Source: Anthostomella pinea (Eukaryota; Ascomycota; Sordariomycetes; Xylariales; Xylariaceae). Taken from it: a stretch of DNA of 64,000 nt. The stretch is from contig CAUWAG010000013.1 of NCBI GenBank assembly GCA_963556695.1, positions 1,860,001 through 1,924,000 of the forward strand, read 5' to 3'. Under the pieces are notes generated by a model that saw only the letters and a program-made list of their open reading frames with translations, searched no databases and was not told the DNA's origin. This document shows positions 10,581 to 20,507 of this stretch, piece by piece. Each line of letters begins with the position of its first letter. Positions within the stretch are counted from its first letter, which is position 1. Made by a program: the position numbers and the translations under genes.

Positions 10581-11356
10581 TCGAGATCGTAATAATCCCA
10601 GGTACATCCGTGGGGCTTGCAGATGTTGTCTGCCGTTGCCTCGGAAACATGCACGCTTCGATAATGGGCAACCGTGAATGGTTTGGCCTCTGATCCGAGG
10701 CCCAGTCGGCATATCTGAGCATGAGGGATGTGTCGAGAGAGCTCAGTGTAGCTTGAAGGAGTATACGGGGACCCGCCAGAAAACATCGGGCGTTGCTCTA
10801 CGTCGAGCATGTCTACGAGCAAGTTCAGTGTGAGCCTTCGCCATGTGGCGATTGGTCCTGGAACCTGGAGCTCAAACACGACGGCCTTCGCTTCTGACTC
10901 AACGGCTGGAAGAGGCCATTCGTGGATCAAGACTTTCGAGTCGTCCATCCCCCTTTGCATGGCACTTGGGGCAAGACTGGGTACACTCCAGAACGAACTC
11001 GCGTCTATAGACCTCGATTTATGGTGGGTAGACGTCTCGTGGCGGCGCTTGAGCTCAAGGTAAGCTGCCCAGCAACTGTCCAAGGCATTAAGAGTATGGT
11101 CTTTGTCTTTTCGGGCCGCATCCTGGATCTGGCTGCGAATAGACTGATGCGTCTCTGAAATATCAAAGTATCGGACGGCAAACGAATAGGCAAGTCCAAA
11201 CCCACCGAAAACCGAGGTGCCCTTGAACCTGGCGCCATTCTGACGTGAATAGATGTAGGACTCGATGCGGGACAGACATTTTATCTGTGACTTTGGGGGG
11301 AGGAGGAGGACGTCCAGCAAGCCGGGCGGGAATCCGATATCGTAATCAAGTAGCAT
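10577..11356 (-). pseudogene. Fragment of a large fungal DUF3638-type protein
   Basis: The 259-residue frame, ATG at 11356, resembles an internal part of the very large fungal proteins that carry DUF3638 and DUF3645 helicase-like regions: LLLPPKSQIKCLSRIESY, GFGLAYSFAVRYFDIS, VLIHEWPLP, EAKAVVFELQVPGPIATWR, and HYRSVHVSEATADNIC followed by TWDYYDLD. The intact proteins exceed 2000 residues, so both ends are missing. It converges on the STE23-like fragment, and the two stop codons share the four bases TTAA at 10577-10580. The start lies only 47 bases from the divergent HET gene. The family call rests on remembered motif patterns and is moderate; the fragment status is clearer. Confidence 0.5.
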
Positions 11357-11403
11357 GGAGTAGAGGTGAGTGGCTGCCTACATCACGGCATAACTTCTTC
11401 ACC

Positions 11404-12285
11404 ATGGGTCTACTCAAACTCGAAAACGACGGAAGCATTCGCCTGACTAAAGACCTGGTGAACAACATACCTCCATATGCCATACTTTCGCACACCTGGG
11501 GCGACGACGAAGACGAGGTTACTTTTCAAGACATGACAGAACAAACGGGAAGAAGCAAACGCGGGTATCAGAAGATCAAGTTTTGCTGTGAGCAGGCTGC
11601 CGAGGACGACTTGAAACACTCCTGGGTGGATACTTGCTGTATCGACAAATTCAACAGCACCGAACTCAATGAGGCTATCAACTCCATGTTCCGCTGGTAC
11701 CAAGATGCGACAAGATGCTACGTTTACCTGTCCGATGTCTCCAAGAGTGTCAATCTACAAGTCGATGAACTGTCACGACCAGTGTGGAAGTCGGGTTTCC
11801 GAAATAGCCGATGGTTTACACGGGGCTGGACGCTTCAAGAGCTAATCGCACCGTCGTCAGTAGAGTTCTTCGAATTCGCGGGCCACCACGGGAGGCGACC
11901 CGGACAGGCACGCGTGCTTCTGGTGGTAGTGCGACGTCGGGTCGAACAGACAGCCGCTGGTGTTGCAGACGCTCCACTTCGGGGAAAGTACCCATACGTC
12001 GGTCTGATATTCACCCGTAAGTGCTTTAACTCGCCATGTTTTACCCCGCTACCACTTGTCTTAGCTACAAACAACCGAGTTTACCACCCACTTCAAAGAA
12101 GCCAAAACGATGTGTACGGTGTTACTACACCAAACGAAAGGTACGTACTCTGCAGGGACATAGATTATGATAAGCTGATTTTTGGACAGTGTGAACTATT
12201 CGGTCAATCGGGTTGTTCCGAGTGCACTAGAGCTCGCCTTCCGGGTACTGTGGATGATGCAGATGTAGTAACTCGCTCAGTTTAA
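11404..12285 (+). CDS. Short HET-domain protein
   Basis: An ATG in good context (ACCATGG) opens a 293-residue frame. Its first 155 residues contain the three HET-domain blocks in order: PYAILSHTWG, HSWVDTCCIDK and SRWFTRGWTLQELIAPSSVEFF. The HET domain is found in proteins of vegetative incompatibility and triggers cell death on non-self fusion. After the EFF motif the family normally continues with a conserved region (EG.RLG type), but here the frame turns into unrelated Arg- and Val-rich sequence. The gene therefore probably suffered an insertion or frameshift and lost its C-terminal part. Only the intact N-terminal domain is recognisable. It sits 47 bp from the divergent DUF3638-like remnant. 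Confidence 0.7.
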   Translation: MGLLKLENDGSIRLTKDLVNNIPPYAILSHTWGDDEDEVTFQDMTEQTGRSKRGYQKIKFCCEQAAEDDLKHSWVDTCCIDKFNSTELNEAINSMFRWYQDATRCYVYLSDVSKSVNLQVDELSRPVWKSGFRNSRWFTRGWTLQELIAPSSVEFFEFAGHHGRRPGQARVLLVVVRRRVEQTAAGVADAPLRGKYPYVGLIFTRKCFNSPCFTPLPLVLATNNRVYHPLQRSQNDVYGVTTPNERYVLCRDIDYDKLIFGQCELFGQSGCSECTRARLPGTVDDADVVTRSV

Positions 12286-12929
12286 TGTGCTGGTCTAAAG
12301 TTCGCTGCCAATCGAAACCACGAGGCAACTACACTCCCACGCAAACCAAGCTCTCGTTCCGGTAGGTTCAGGAATAGGCTGGATCACCTTGCGGCATGTA
12401 ACGTCGGTGTGGCATGACGAGTTGCTGCAGCGGAATGGGAGGAACATTCATCTCCAATAGCGGTTGATAAAGAGGCATGCAGGGCGGCAGATGATCACCA
12501 GCAGTCCGCAAAGTGGAATGAGAATTTACAGATAGATCGGTGATCTGCTATCGTCGTCGCAAGGCATTCTGCGCGTCAGGCTGTATGAACAATGCCTCAA
12601 TGAGGGGGCATGTTTCTACACCTGGCAAGGCCCTCGGGCCATGGTGCCATCTTTGATTGGTTCTTAACACCCTGGTACTGCTGCCTAGCGCTGCGAAAAC
12701 AGTCTTTTGTTGTGGGCATGCTGAGACGTCAACGCTCCAATCGAAGCGCACCCGGTCTAGGGCAGACTGATCACGTGAGCTTTAGGGAATAGCGGGACAA
12801 GTCTTAAACCTTTCTATACCCTCTTTTTATTCCTGCTTGAAATTCCTTGCTGCCCTATACCTTGACTTGAGGCCATCAATCACTCGGTATAATACAACGC
12901 AACTGGTAGTATTATAAGCGATCTACAAA
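12286..12929. other. Intergenic region between the two HET genes
   Basis: No gene is supported. The right end, with pyrimidine-rich runs and TATACC-like sequence, is the 5' flank of the HET gene that starts at 12930. Confidence 0.4.
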
Positions 12930-15900
12930 ATGAGCGACTTGGCAGAACTGCCCACCGGATTAGGCGACGACCTATTTATTGTACGTGAGCTGACTCCCAA
13001 TGTTTGTTTGTTGTTTGTTTTGTATTTAACGTGGGGGTAGCTCCTCAGTAGTGCAAACCACGCCTCCCAGAGCCTCTGCATCGCAGGGTTGTGGAGGTCT
13101 CAAGATAATAAGTACAGTCAGTCCCGCTCACGGGCCCATCCCCGTTGTTGCGGCGGTATGACCTTGGGGTCATCCATCTGGTCCTTCAAGGAAGGCTATC
13201 TATCGGGGTGACTCCCAATGATGGAGCTATACCTAAGCTAATAAGGATAATACAGAATGTAGTTCATAATTGCCTTGACGCTAGCGATTATTATATTAAC
13301 TACGAAGCAGGAAGTGAGATTACCACGAAGATATGGACTAAGTTAATATATAAGCTAATAGGCGCGTGTGCGATGGAATAGCTCGTAAGTGACTGCCAGA
13401 CCATCCCGAGCTGTGTGGTATCGACTAACGGGCGCGTGCGATGGAATAGGATGTAAGTGACTGCCAGACCATCCCGAGCTATGTGGCATTGACTGACGGG
13501 CGCGTGTGCGATGGAATAGTATGTAAGTGACTGCCAGACCATCCCGAGCTATAAGTTGTGTGGTATCGACTGACGGGCGCGTGTGTGATGGAATAGGATG
13601 TAAGTGACTGCCAGACCATCCCGAGCTATGTGGCATTGACTGACGGACGCGTGTGTGATGGAATAGGATGTAAGTGACTGCCAGACCATCCCGAGCTGTG
13701 TGGCATCGACTGACGGGCGCGTGTGCGATGGAATAGGATGTAAGTGACTGCCAGACCATCCCGAGCTGTGTGGCATCGACTGACGGGCGCGTGTGCGATG
13801 GAATAGCTCGTAAGTGACTGCCAGACCATCCCGAGCTATGTGGCATTGACTGACGGGCGCGTGTGCGATGGAATAGTATGTAAGTGACTGCCAGACCATC
13901 CCGAGCTATAAGCTGTGTGGTATTGACTGACGGGCGGGTGTGCGATGGAATAGGATGTAAGTGACTGCCAGACCATCCCGAGCTGTGTGGTATCGACTAA
14001 CGGGCGCGTGTGCGATGGAATAGGATGTAAGTGACTGCCAGACCATCCCGAGCTATGTGGCATTGACTGACGGGCGCGTGTGCGATGGAATAGTATGTAA
14101 GTGACTGCCAGACCATCCCGAGCTATAAGTTGTGTGGTATCGACTGACGGGCGCGTGTGTGATGGAATAGGATGTAAGTGACTGCCAGACCATCCCGAGC
14201 TATGTGGCATTGACTGACGGACGCGTGTGTGATGGAATAGGATGTAAGTGACTGCCAGACCATCCCGAGCTGTGTGGCATCGACTGACGGGCGCGTGTGC
14301 GATGGAATAGCGTGTAAGTGACTGCCAGACCATCCCGAGCTGTGTGGCATCGACTGACGGGCGCGTGTGCGATGGAATAGCGTGTAAGTGACTGCCAGAC
14401 CATCCCGAGCTGTGTGGCATCGACTGACGGGCGCGTGTGCGATGGAATAGGATGTAAGTGACTGCCAGACCATCCCGAGCTATGTGGCATTGACTGACGG
14501 ACGCGTGTGTGATGGAATAGGATGTAAGTGACTGCCAGACCATCCCGAGCTGTGTGGCATCGACTGACGGGCGCGTGTGCGATGGAATAGCGTGTAAGTG
14601 ACTGCCAGACCATCCCGAGCTATAAGCTGCGTGGCATCGACTGACGGGCGCGTGTGCGATGGAATAGTATGTAAGTGACTGCCAGACCATCCCGAGCTGC
14701 GTGGCATCGACTGACGGGCGCGTGTGCGATGGAATAGCGTGTAAGTGACTGCCAGACCATCCCGAGCTATAAGCTGTGTGGCATCGACTGACGGACGCGT
14801 GTGCGATGGAATAGTATGTAAGTGACTGCCAGACCATCCCAAGCTGTGCATGCATTTAAAAAGAACACTATGACTATGTTTCTTGAGTTTGTAACTAATC
14901 TGTTGTAGCTCAACGTGTGGCATTATGAACTGGACGACGACGTACTTGACCGGGCTTTCAAAGATCGCGATTTATTAAGACCAACTGCTCCTCACCCAGC
15001 TGGCTCCTGTGTGGCGTGCAAGAATCTTATCATCCAGCGAGATTTTGTCCCGCTGCCTGATCTCAAAAACGCTGTATCTACGTGCCCTCTTTTGGCCATG
15101 CTATGCAAGCAGGCTAAGAAAGACGATGTCTCAGTTTGTATTGACGACAGCGATGAGTCAAAAATAACTGCACATCCGAGTGCTTGCTCCATCGCAAGAA
15201 TCTACCATCGTAAGCCATCTTTTATCTGTCTCTCCTCAATTAGTTACTAACCCTTTGTCATCACTTAGCCTCTGAAGGTAGCTCTGGAACCACTACGGAC
15301 CTTCCTTGCCACCGTAGCCGTGGCCAGCGTGTCCCGGGTTTGCCAGTCGCCCAATCAGTATGTTCATTGCTGAAGAATCTTAATAACATTTCTAAACGCG
15401 TGTAGCAACATCTTCATGGCCTCATCGGCTCATCTAACGTCTCGCGCTTGAAATTGCTAAGCTCATGGCTTCAAGAGTGCGATTCTGGTCATCGCTGTAT
15501 GCCCCGGGAAGTTGCATTGCCAACGCGACTTCTTTATGTGAATCCGTCTCAAGATCACGAAGACATATGCCTTCAAGTGGCAGCACAGGTAGAAGGAAAC
15601 CCCCGGTACCTTGCCTTGTCTCATCGTTGGGGCGAGTCACCTAACGACAAGGAGCCACCTTGGCGTACGCTACCAGAAAACGAAAAACCACGTCTGAAAG
15701 GATTCAAATTGGCCGAGCTGCCAAAGACCTTTCAGGATGCCGTCCACGTAACGCGAGGGCTTGGTATATCCTACCTCTGGATCGACTCAATCTGCATCAT
15801 TCAAGGCCCAGGTGGTGATTGGGAGCAAGAATCTCAAAAGATGGAACAAGTCTTTGCTTCGGCATACTGCACAATAGCCGCGACATCAGCATCAGACTCG

Positions 15901-16925
15901 CGTGCTGGCTTCTTGGCAGAGTCTGTCAATAACCAGGGCATCTACGTTCTAGATGCGTCAGAACAATGTCTTTACGTTTCGACAAACGTGGCAGACTTCG
16001 ATGAGGATGTGAACGCAGCCGAGCTCAACAAAAGGGCTTGGGTGATGCAAGAGCGATATCTCTCGCCACGAACGATCCACTTCACCAGCACTCAGGTATA
16101 TGGGGAATGTGGAAAGGGTGTCTATGCAGGAGATAAAATCTTCCTAACAAGGTAAGAACAACAAGTACGGTATAGTTGAAGCCACGGATCGTTGACTCTT
16201 TTAGCAATCCTGGGACTGTAAAGTCCTTCCAAACTGATCCCCAGTTTCCCCGCCAACTTCAATACTCAGGCTTTAAAGTCACCTGGGAGTTTCTTCGGTC
16301 ACTATTAGAGGATTATTCGCAGCGTGGTATTACGGAACCATCAGATAGAGCTGTTGCTATTTCCGGGTTGATGGCTCGGGTCAGTCAAGCGTTACCTTGT
16401 CCGATCTACCACGGTACCATTAAGTGGTACTTACACAGAACGCTCCTCTGGCAACGATCATCCGGGCAGATAACGAACAGGATCAAGTACACATCTCAAG
16501 AACCAGATGTACCTTCATGGTCTTGGATGGCTTACGAAGGGGCCATTAAGTTTCCGCACGGCGAGTTTGGCGACCTAGAAGTGTTCCAAGACCTAGGGTT
16601 TAACGAAACAGCCGTGAACACTATCATTTGGGAGTTTACGGATCGTGGTATGAGCTTTCCTGTGGTTGGCAACGATGATTTGCAGCTCCGAGACTCAAAT
16701 GGGAGGGAAAGTGGCTCGATCCGCCTTGACGTGAAGACTGCGCTTTCCCCAATACCAAATGTGGCAATCGTTGCGAAAGACAGAGGGAACCGAACGAATG
16801 ATTTGGGGTATCTTGTGATCTTTGTCAAACCCAGGGCAAAACAGGCTGGATATGAAAGACTCGGAATGGGACGGCTTCATCGAGATTGTAAACTGACGGC
16901 GAAGGAAAGGAGCGCCATCTTCTAA
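12930..16925 (+). CDS. Five-exon HET-domain protein with an expanded first intron
   Basis: Exons at 12930-12980, 14909-15209, 15269-15357, 15406-16151 and 16205-16925 join in phase to give 635 residues. The first exon encodes 17 residues. Its intron (GTACGT at 12981, a CTAAT branch and TTGTAG at 14908) is 1928 nt, against 48-60 nt for the others. The HET domain lies mid-protein: RYLALSHRWGE, then SYLWIDSICIIQ followed by GDWEQES, then NKRAWVMQERYLSPRTIHFT. The N-terminal region carries a CxxC (SCVACKNL), and the C-terminal part has the usual PDVPSWSWMAYEG motif of large HET proteins. Such proteins act in fungal non-self recognition and cell death. The intron was enlarged by a LINE fragment and a minisatellite, so splicing efficiency is an open question. 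Confidence 0.8.
12991..13220 (-). mobile_element. 5'-truncated LINE 3' end with 12-bp target-site duplication
   Basis: The element body is 13003-13208, read on the minus strand and ending in a CAAA-rich tail (TTAAATACAAAACAAAC). It is flanked by perfect TGACTCCCAATG copies at 12991-13002 and 13209-13220. The body matches the 3' ends of the LINE pieces at 42.7-42.9 kb and 47.58-47.75 kb, sharing blocks such as CTCCTCAGTAGTGCAAACC and CACGGGCCCATCCCCGTTG. It lies inside intron 1 of the HET gene, antisense to it. Confidence 0.9.
13365..14850. repeat. 21-copy minisatellite of 70/77-bp intron-like units
   Basis: GTAAGTGACTGCC recurs at 13385, 13453, 13523, 13600, 13670, 13740, 13810, 13880, 13957, 14027, 14097, 14174, 14244, 14314, 14384, 14454, 14524, 14594, 14671, 14741 and 14818. 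Spacing is 70 bp, or 77 bp where a 7-bp ATAAGCT/ATAAGTT insertion follows CCCGAGCT (one unit is 68). Each unit contains CGACTGACG or CGACTAACG and ends GATGGAATAG plus a variable triplet. Blocks of about 574 bp repeat the 70/77 pattern, so the array also has higher-order structure. It lies wholly within intron 1 of the HET gene. Confidence 0.97.
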
Positions 16926-17056
16926 AGATGTATTACGAACCGGGCGTTTTACTAATCCATAAAGTCATTGGCTAATTCTCCGCGCACTTTGGCAACTCTC
17001 ATCTTATTCTTGTAGCTATTTATGTCTATCGCTTCGTTCAGCATGTAGCCTTGGCC

Positions 17057-17140
17057 TTATAACTCTACTAATATTCTCTTGTTTCGGCTCTTATAACTCT
17101 ACTAATATTCTCTTGTTTCGGCTCTTATAACTCTTATTCC
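17057..17140. repeat. 34-bp tandem repeat, about 2.4 copies
   Basis: The unit TTATAACTCTACTAATATTC followed by TCTTGTTTCGGCTC is repeated twice in full, then begins a third time (TTATAACTCTTATT). It lies in AT-rich sequence just downstream of the HET gene stop. Confidence 0.85.
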
Positions 17141-17618
17141 GGTACGCGTACCTACTCCTATCCTCCCCACCCCTCGTCGCTTTAGACTGCCTGACTCTGT
17201 GCTGATGACCCTTCGCCCCTTGGCGTTCGTGTCGCAAGTGCGTCCCCTAGCCCGGGCCACTAGTCCTGGGCCAGAGAGTTCGCCCGGAGCGCTTCGACAT
17301 GGGCGTCGTGTCCGAGAGTATGTCCCTATCTCTGCCATTGCTAACGCTAGCCGAGGCCTTGTCGGACGCTGTCGGTGCGTGTAGCAGGTCGGATCTGGTT
17401 CATTTGGGGAGTGGGCTCGCTTGTGGAGTTGCGGCGTCGTTGTGGTTGTCAGGATCGTGTCTTTGTCCACCACCACTATCACTTTCACCTGAGCCCTCAC
17501 CCTCTTCGGACTCAGCTTCCTGAATGCGACGCCGCTTAATTGGGCGCGGAGTGCGACGTGTAGACGGAGGAGAGAACATTCGGGCGAGCAGCGCGCTTTC
17601 GATTGATGCGCCGATGCG

Positions 17619-18052
17619 TCAGGACTTTGCGCTCGCTGCCGAATGCCTGGTTGTCGCGATCCACGTCGAGGACTCTTGCAGCCAGTCTTCGATTAGTTGG
17701 GAGTTGGCTTCTTCTCGGGAAAATGAGAGCAAAGTGCGACAGCGACTCATTGCTCGCTCGTATATGTGTGCTTGCGTGTCGACAAGCACCCACCAATTCT
17801 GCCGGATCAATCCAGTTATGGTGGTCGACTGCTTGCGCATCCATCGACGCTCGTCCAGTCTGGCCTCACTGATGCTTGTCATGATGTTATCGAGGGCTGC
17901 GTGCTGGGTCAGAACTGCCAGCAGGAGGTTCGCGAGCAGCGGTTGCAGAGTGCTGTGGTGTCAGAGTGCCGTAAACGCGCCGACAAGTTCTCTGATCCGT
18001 CGGTGGGTAGTGTTGGCATTGAATGTCATCGGGTCGTGTTCGGACTCATCCC
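17619..18052 (-). pseudogene. Decaying helix-rich coding region downstream of the DUF3435 recombinase
   Basis: A minus-strand frame reads from about 18052 through MTFNANTTHRRIRELVGA, then an in-frame TGA near 17960, then PLLANLLLAVLTQHAALD and MTSISEARLDERRWMRKQ, with further Leu- and Trp-containing helical sequence (LIRQNWWVLVDTQAHIYER) to the stop at 17619. The conserved-looking, evenly helical composition on both sides of one stop suggests a gene broken by a CGA-to-TGA type change. It follows the DUF3435 remnant in the same direction and may be its neighbour within one old mobile element. No family was recognised. Confidence 0.35.
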
Positions 18053-18684
18053 ACGGGCCAGTCTGACCGTCGATGTTGGATGGGTAGCGAAAGGCATCCT
18101 GCAGGTCGAGGCTGCTGCCGCAAGCCACGATTTGTTCGGCAGCGTGATGAGATGCGCGGCAAGAGATACGGGCGCAGACGTCTTGGTCGAAATGATAGGC
18201 GAAGCCGCCTTTTCGCCTTGAGATCTGACTTGTCCGGAGCCTCGCGACGTGTATCGGCGACAGCCAAAACCAGCACGATGCGCCCGTCGAGCAGCTATGG
18301 AAGAGCAGCTCATGTTGAGCTCGAGGGCAACGGAAGCAGAACCTGCAGCTCGGTCAAGATCGAGCACGGCAGCATGATGCAGACGGATCAGCTGAGCATG
18401 AGTTCAACTCCACGACGAGAAGAGAGCGCCTTGACTAAAACGGCTTCGTTCAGGGTGTTACCGACACCCAAACCGGGACAAAGGCCGAGCAAACGACCCA
18501 AGCCTACCAACTTGTTGGATGACGAAAAGTCAGGGACTGGGTCTTGAGCAGCGGGGACGTTATAAGGGGATACTGCCGTCCTGATCTCGGCGGAACGCTA
18601 GTTCCCAGTCAGACGAAGGGGTCTGAATGTTCTCCCACTTTTGCGTCCACCCAGTCAGTCCCTTACCCCGGCGACCTTGCATCA

Positions 18685-20507
18685 TCAGGTGACAAGTTTG
18701 ACAGCACCTTCTTCATGCTCAGTGATATCCAACCGCTGTACGAATTGACCGATTGCCTCGGCGGCCAAGGCGCCCTTGGGATCGAAAGTCTTGAACGGGT
18801 TGGTGCCGTGGTCTGCAGCGCGTGTAGTTACTTCGCCCAGCGCCCGAACCCTGTCGGTCCTTTCGAAATAGTCGTTTCTCATCTTGCGCAGCTGTTCCTT
18901 GGCCAGGGTCTTCCTGATCCATGCAATCTTGCCTGCTACGCACTTAGCATCCTTGTCATCGGACGAAGTGCGTGCCACGGCATCGCTATACGCGGCACGG
19001 AGATCGGTAAGATCCTGGCGGCTCTCAAGCGCTTTGATATCTGCTTCCATAGAGTAAAGGGGAGCATCGGGGTCGCGCTGTAGAAATAAGCGCCGTAGAG
19101 ACTTGAAGAGGTCGGCGACATCTCCGGCCATGCCTCTGCCAAAAGCTGTCGCGACCAAGTCGTGGGTGACGCGCCATGGCTAGTAGCTTCTGAGGAATAC
19201 ATCTTTCGTGTTGCCCATCACGTAGTTCCGTACCGGCTCCTCGAGACTACCTGCGGTACCCGGGTTAGCTGGGCCAGCGGCAAGAACGGGGATGGCTTAC
19301 CAGATAATTGACCTCCAGCGCCAACACGGAGCGAGTAGGGACGTTGTGTATCGTCGCGCAGCCCAGCAACAAGTAGCGTGCGATGCCAGGGGTCCAGATA
19401 GGTAGGATAGTGGATGGGTATAATTTCCTTGTCTTCCATGCCAGCGGCCCAGGATAAAGGTAGGGAATCTACCTGGCCGAGGTTAGGCCGTTCCAGGATA
19501 TCAGCGAGGGATTTGAAATCTGCTTTGAAGGCCTGATCAGCGATCGCCTAAGCCAGTAGCAAGCTGACCAGGCAGATTGGTTTACAAGGGATAGTAGTAA
19601 CGCAGAACGAAAGCCTATAGAGGTTAGCTACGAAGTTAGGACGCACCCATGACAGCAAAATTTATACCTTATGCTGGCTTCGTTCGATGGTCGTCTTTAA
19701 CTGCTTATTGTGCCAAATAGTGATAATCGCGACTAACCTTTGCTTCAGAGGATCCCGCGGATCCTGCACAAGCTCGAAGGCGACCTGGCGGTACTTTAGA
19801 TTCATGACCTCGCCGGGTCGGAATCCACCAATCCCTGCGATGAAAATGGCACAGTGGAAGGCTACTCGTGTCTGTGGGAGGCAAGGGATATGCCTCGCCT
19901 GCGTCCAGAATGTGCCGAGCAGCACCATAATGTCTTCGGGTGTCATTTCCTTCTTCTCGAAAGATTGTTTGCGGTTCAGGTCCATGAGGTCCGGCAGCTC
20001 CTCCTCGATCCACTATGAGATGGCGCGTCAGTGAGGTGATCCAACTTCGGCGGGGGGGGGAGGGGGGCATCCCATCTGGGCCGGGTATGGCACTCACCTT
20101 GCTTATCTTGTAGATGGGCCCGTGTCCGCGCCCATAGCGATGTTGACGCAGTGTCCACTTGTCCACTTGTCCTCGTTGGTCGGGTCTGCATGCCTTCTGT
20201 CCTGCAGGATGCCAGCCTCAGCCATCCCAATCAGGGATCTCCACATCCCGTCGACAGTGATGGCTGAGTTGATGCCTCGCACCTGAAGAGAATCGTCGGG
20301 GCCGAGACATGGTCGGTCGTGCACGGAGTTGTTGACATAGGATAAGAAGAAGTCCCGAATGAACCACGAAACATCGACACCTTCGCAGATCTGGATCCAG
20401 ATCTCGTCGGCGTCGAGCTGGTGGACATCTGCGAAATACCTGCGTAGATAATTAGCGTGCTTCTCTTGTGCGATCACGGGTAAGAGTGGCATATAGTGTC
20501 CAAGCAT
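18685..20507 (-). pseudogene. Broken DUF3435 tyrosine recombinase (Starship-captain-like)
   Basis: The exons read in order on the minus strand: an N-terminal helical part from an ATG at 20507; YGRGHGPIYKISK followed by an intron (GTGAGT...CATAG) and WIEEELPDLM; QSFEKKEMTPEDIMVLLG; GGFRPGEVMNLKYRQVAFEL; IWHNKQLKTTIERSQHK; an intron (GTATAA...CTATAG); AIADQAFKADFKSLADIL; a further intron (GTAAGC...CCGCAG); RNYVMGNTKDVFLRSY; then FGRGMAGDVADLFKSL and a long helical tail to 18685. These are hallmarks of fungal DUF3435/YR recombinases. Lesions visible: an 8-bp tandem duplication (20152-20167) that shifts frame, TAG at 19548-19550 in place of an expected Leu codon, TAG at 19180-19182 in place of an expected Gln codon, and Asn where the MGH histidine is usual. 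Confidence 0.8.

Noticed and set aside
13365..14850. The regular 70-bp array as a CRISPR array, and the long minus-strand frames across it as a repetitive protein
   Set aside because: There are no variable spacers, the host is a fungus, and whole units are repeated. The open frames exist in all minus-strand phases because 70 is not a multiple of three, which is a by-product of the repeat lacking stops on that strand.
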